Shown here piece after piece: positions 63,437-64,000 of a DNA stretch of 64,000 nt. The stretch lies in assembly GCA_963764235.1 (NCBI GenBank), contig CAVXRO010000003.1, positions 1-64,000 on the forward strand. The letters are read 5' to 3'. Made by a program: the position numbers and the translations under genes. This DNA is from DATFVA01 sp963764235. GTDB lineage: Bacteria; Bacteroidota; Ignavibacteria; Ignavibacteriales; Ignavibacteriaceae. Numbering within the stretch: position 1 is the first letter of the stretch; the number at the start of each line of letters is the position of its first letter. The notes beneath the pieces were generated by a model, which did not search any database, was not told where the DNA came from, and saw nothing but the letters and a program-made list of their open reading frames with translations.

Positions 63437-64000
63437 TAACCGAATAGTATACTAAATCTTTTTGCAATCAAATCTGAATATTTTTCTTTCATATCATCTG
63501 ATAAAAAACTTTTGGAAATTAAATTGTTCCAGTCAGCAAAGGATCGCTTAATATCTTCACAAATTTGATTAACAACTTTTTCATTTATTTTTAATCGCTC
63601 TTTACCATAGTAATCAATTAAAATTTTCCCCGTGAGGTTTTTTTTCTTACCCATTAATGGTAAAGCTATCTCTTCCTGAACTTTTGGTAGAGTAATTGTA
63701 GTATTTATCAGATCATAAAACGGTGACAATTCAACTTTGTTGTCTTTTGTGATCAATGAATAATTCTTTAAATGCCGATCTTCATTCCCAACAAGGAAAT
63801 TAAATAAAGTCAACCTGAATAATTTTGGAAATTCAACTACCGGAAAAGTACAGTAATTCAATAATATATCTTTAAGTTTTTCCATACTATAATCATACTT
63901 GGTGTCTCTTGAATTTCCTGAAAGCTGTGCAAAATCCTCAAGTGAATATTTTCTGTTTCTGCCGTACCTGTCAAACCGTTTTATAAAATAAGTGAGCTTT
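63436..64000 (-). CDS. HipA-family toxin kinase, C-terminal part (continues past the window)
   Basis: The reading frame is open to the right edge, so the gene continues beyond 64000. Visible parts include KRFDRYGRNRKYSLEDFAQL, then LFNFLVGNEDRHLKNYSLI (the catalytic Asn/Asp/His area of the kinase) and LSPFYDLINTTI with the DFG-like metal Asp. HipA phosphorylates an aminoacyl-tRNA synthetase and halts growth; partner HipB would be upstream outside the window. It neighbours the TAC and Mrr genes, forming a toxin/defence patch. Confidence 0.88.
   Translation of the reverse strand, partial: KLTYFIKRFDRYGRNRKYSLEDFAQLSGNSRDTKYDYSMEKLKDILLNYCTFPVVEFPKLFRLTLFNFLVGNEDRHLKNYSLITKDNKVELSPFYDLINTTITLPKVQEEIALPLMGKKKNLTGKILIDYYGKERLKINEKVVNQICEDIKRSFADWNNLISKSFLSDDMKEKYSDLIAKRFSILFG

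Noticed and set aside
1..64000. tRNA or rRNA genes
   Set aside because: No T-loop-like GGTTCRANTCC with acceptor pairing or rRNA-like stretch was found by eye in the intergenic regions.

Overview
The window looks like a chromosomal segment from a member of the Ignavibacteria/Chlorobi side of the Bacteroidota superphylum. Three large secreted proteins end in the sorting tail with the core QNYPNPFNP that is typical of Ignavibacteria. A Bat (Bacteroides aerotolerance) operon, gap-pgk, a RecQ with HRDC domain and lipoproteins with Bacteroidota-style lipoboxes fit the same placement. Many genes have clear purine-rich ribosome binding sites, and TTG or GTG starts are common. No ribosomal RNA, tRNA or CRISPR array was seen.

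Layout. 1-3.4 kb: a partial, frameshifted carbon-nitrogen hydrolase, two tandem secreted MORN_2-repeat proteins and a small outer-membrane-type protein. 3.6-8.7 kb: an accessory stretch with every gene on the minus strand (VOC, DHFR-like, two methyltransferases, Phd antitoxin, broken AbiEii-like gene, GNAT). It is punctuated by attC-like elements, one with textbook attC architecture, so it looks like an integrase-less cassette cluster. 8.9-13.2 kb: mutS, a lipoprotein and a DAHP synthase. 13.2-13.7 kb: a non-coding block with a degenerate repeat of about 20 bp and two copies of a TGnCATTTTGTCA motif. 13.7-23.9 kb: a plus-strand cluster of TreT-like glycosyltransferase, esterase, ATP-grasp ligase, YbdK-type carboxylate-amine ligase, class I glutamine amidotransferase, a divergent ATP-grasp-like protein and a 1,253-residue intracellular GH13 enzyme. 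This is the best candidate for an undescribed metabolic system, perhaps making or turning over an amide- or peptide-linked carbohydrate metabolite.

23.9-36.5 kb: a sugar-dehydrogenase-type secreted protein, an FAD-dependent dehydrogenase, an SDR, acetate kinase, a 3-hydroxyacyl-CoA dehydrogenase, an ABC exporter with a lipoprotein, and a large BNR-repeat cargo protein. 36.6-51.2 kb: recQ, rhomboid, pgk, gap, an FG-GAP cargo protein, a B12-binding mutase subunit, HIT, a PLP deaminase, kdsB, an acyltransferase and an M48 peptidase. 51.3-59.7 kb: a complete Bat operon running from MoxR through DUF58 and BatA-BatB-BatC-BatD-BatE.

59.9-64 kb: a second accessory island. It holds a candidate toxin-antitoxin-chaperone module (HigB-like toxin, XRE antitoxin, SecB-like chaperone), an Mrr-type restriction enzyme, a broken aldo/keto reductase and the C-terminal part of a HipA kinase.

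Several otherwise normal genes carry single-base frameshifts (near 150, 7303, 24585, 25057, 26385 and 58921). Because these include operon housekeeping-type genes such as MoxR, uncorrected sequencing errors are at least as likely as real pseudogenes.
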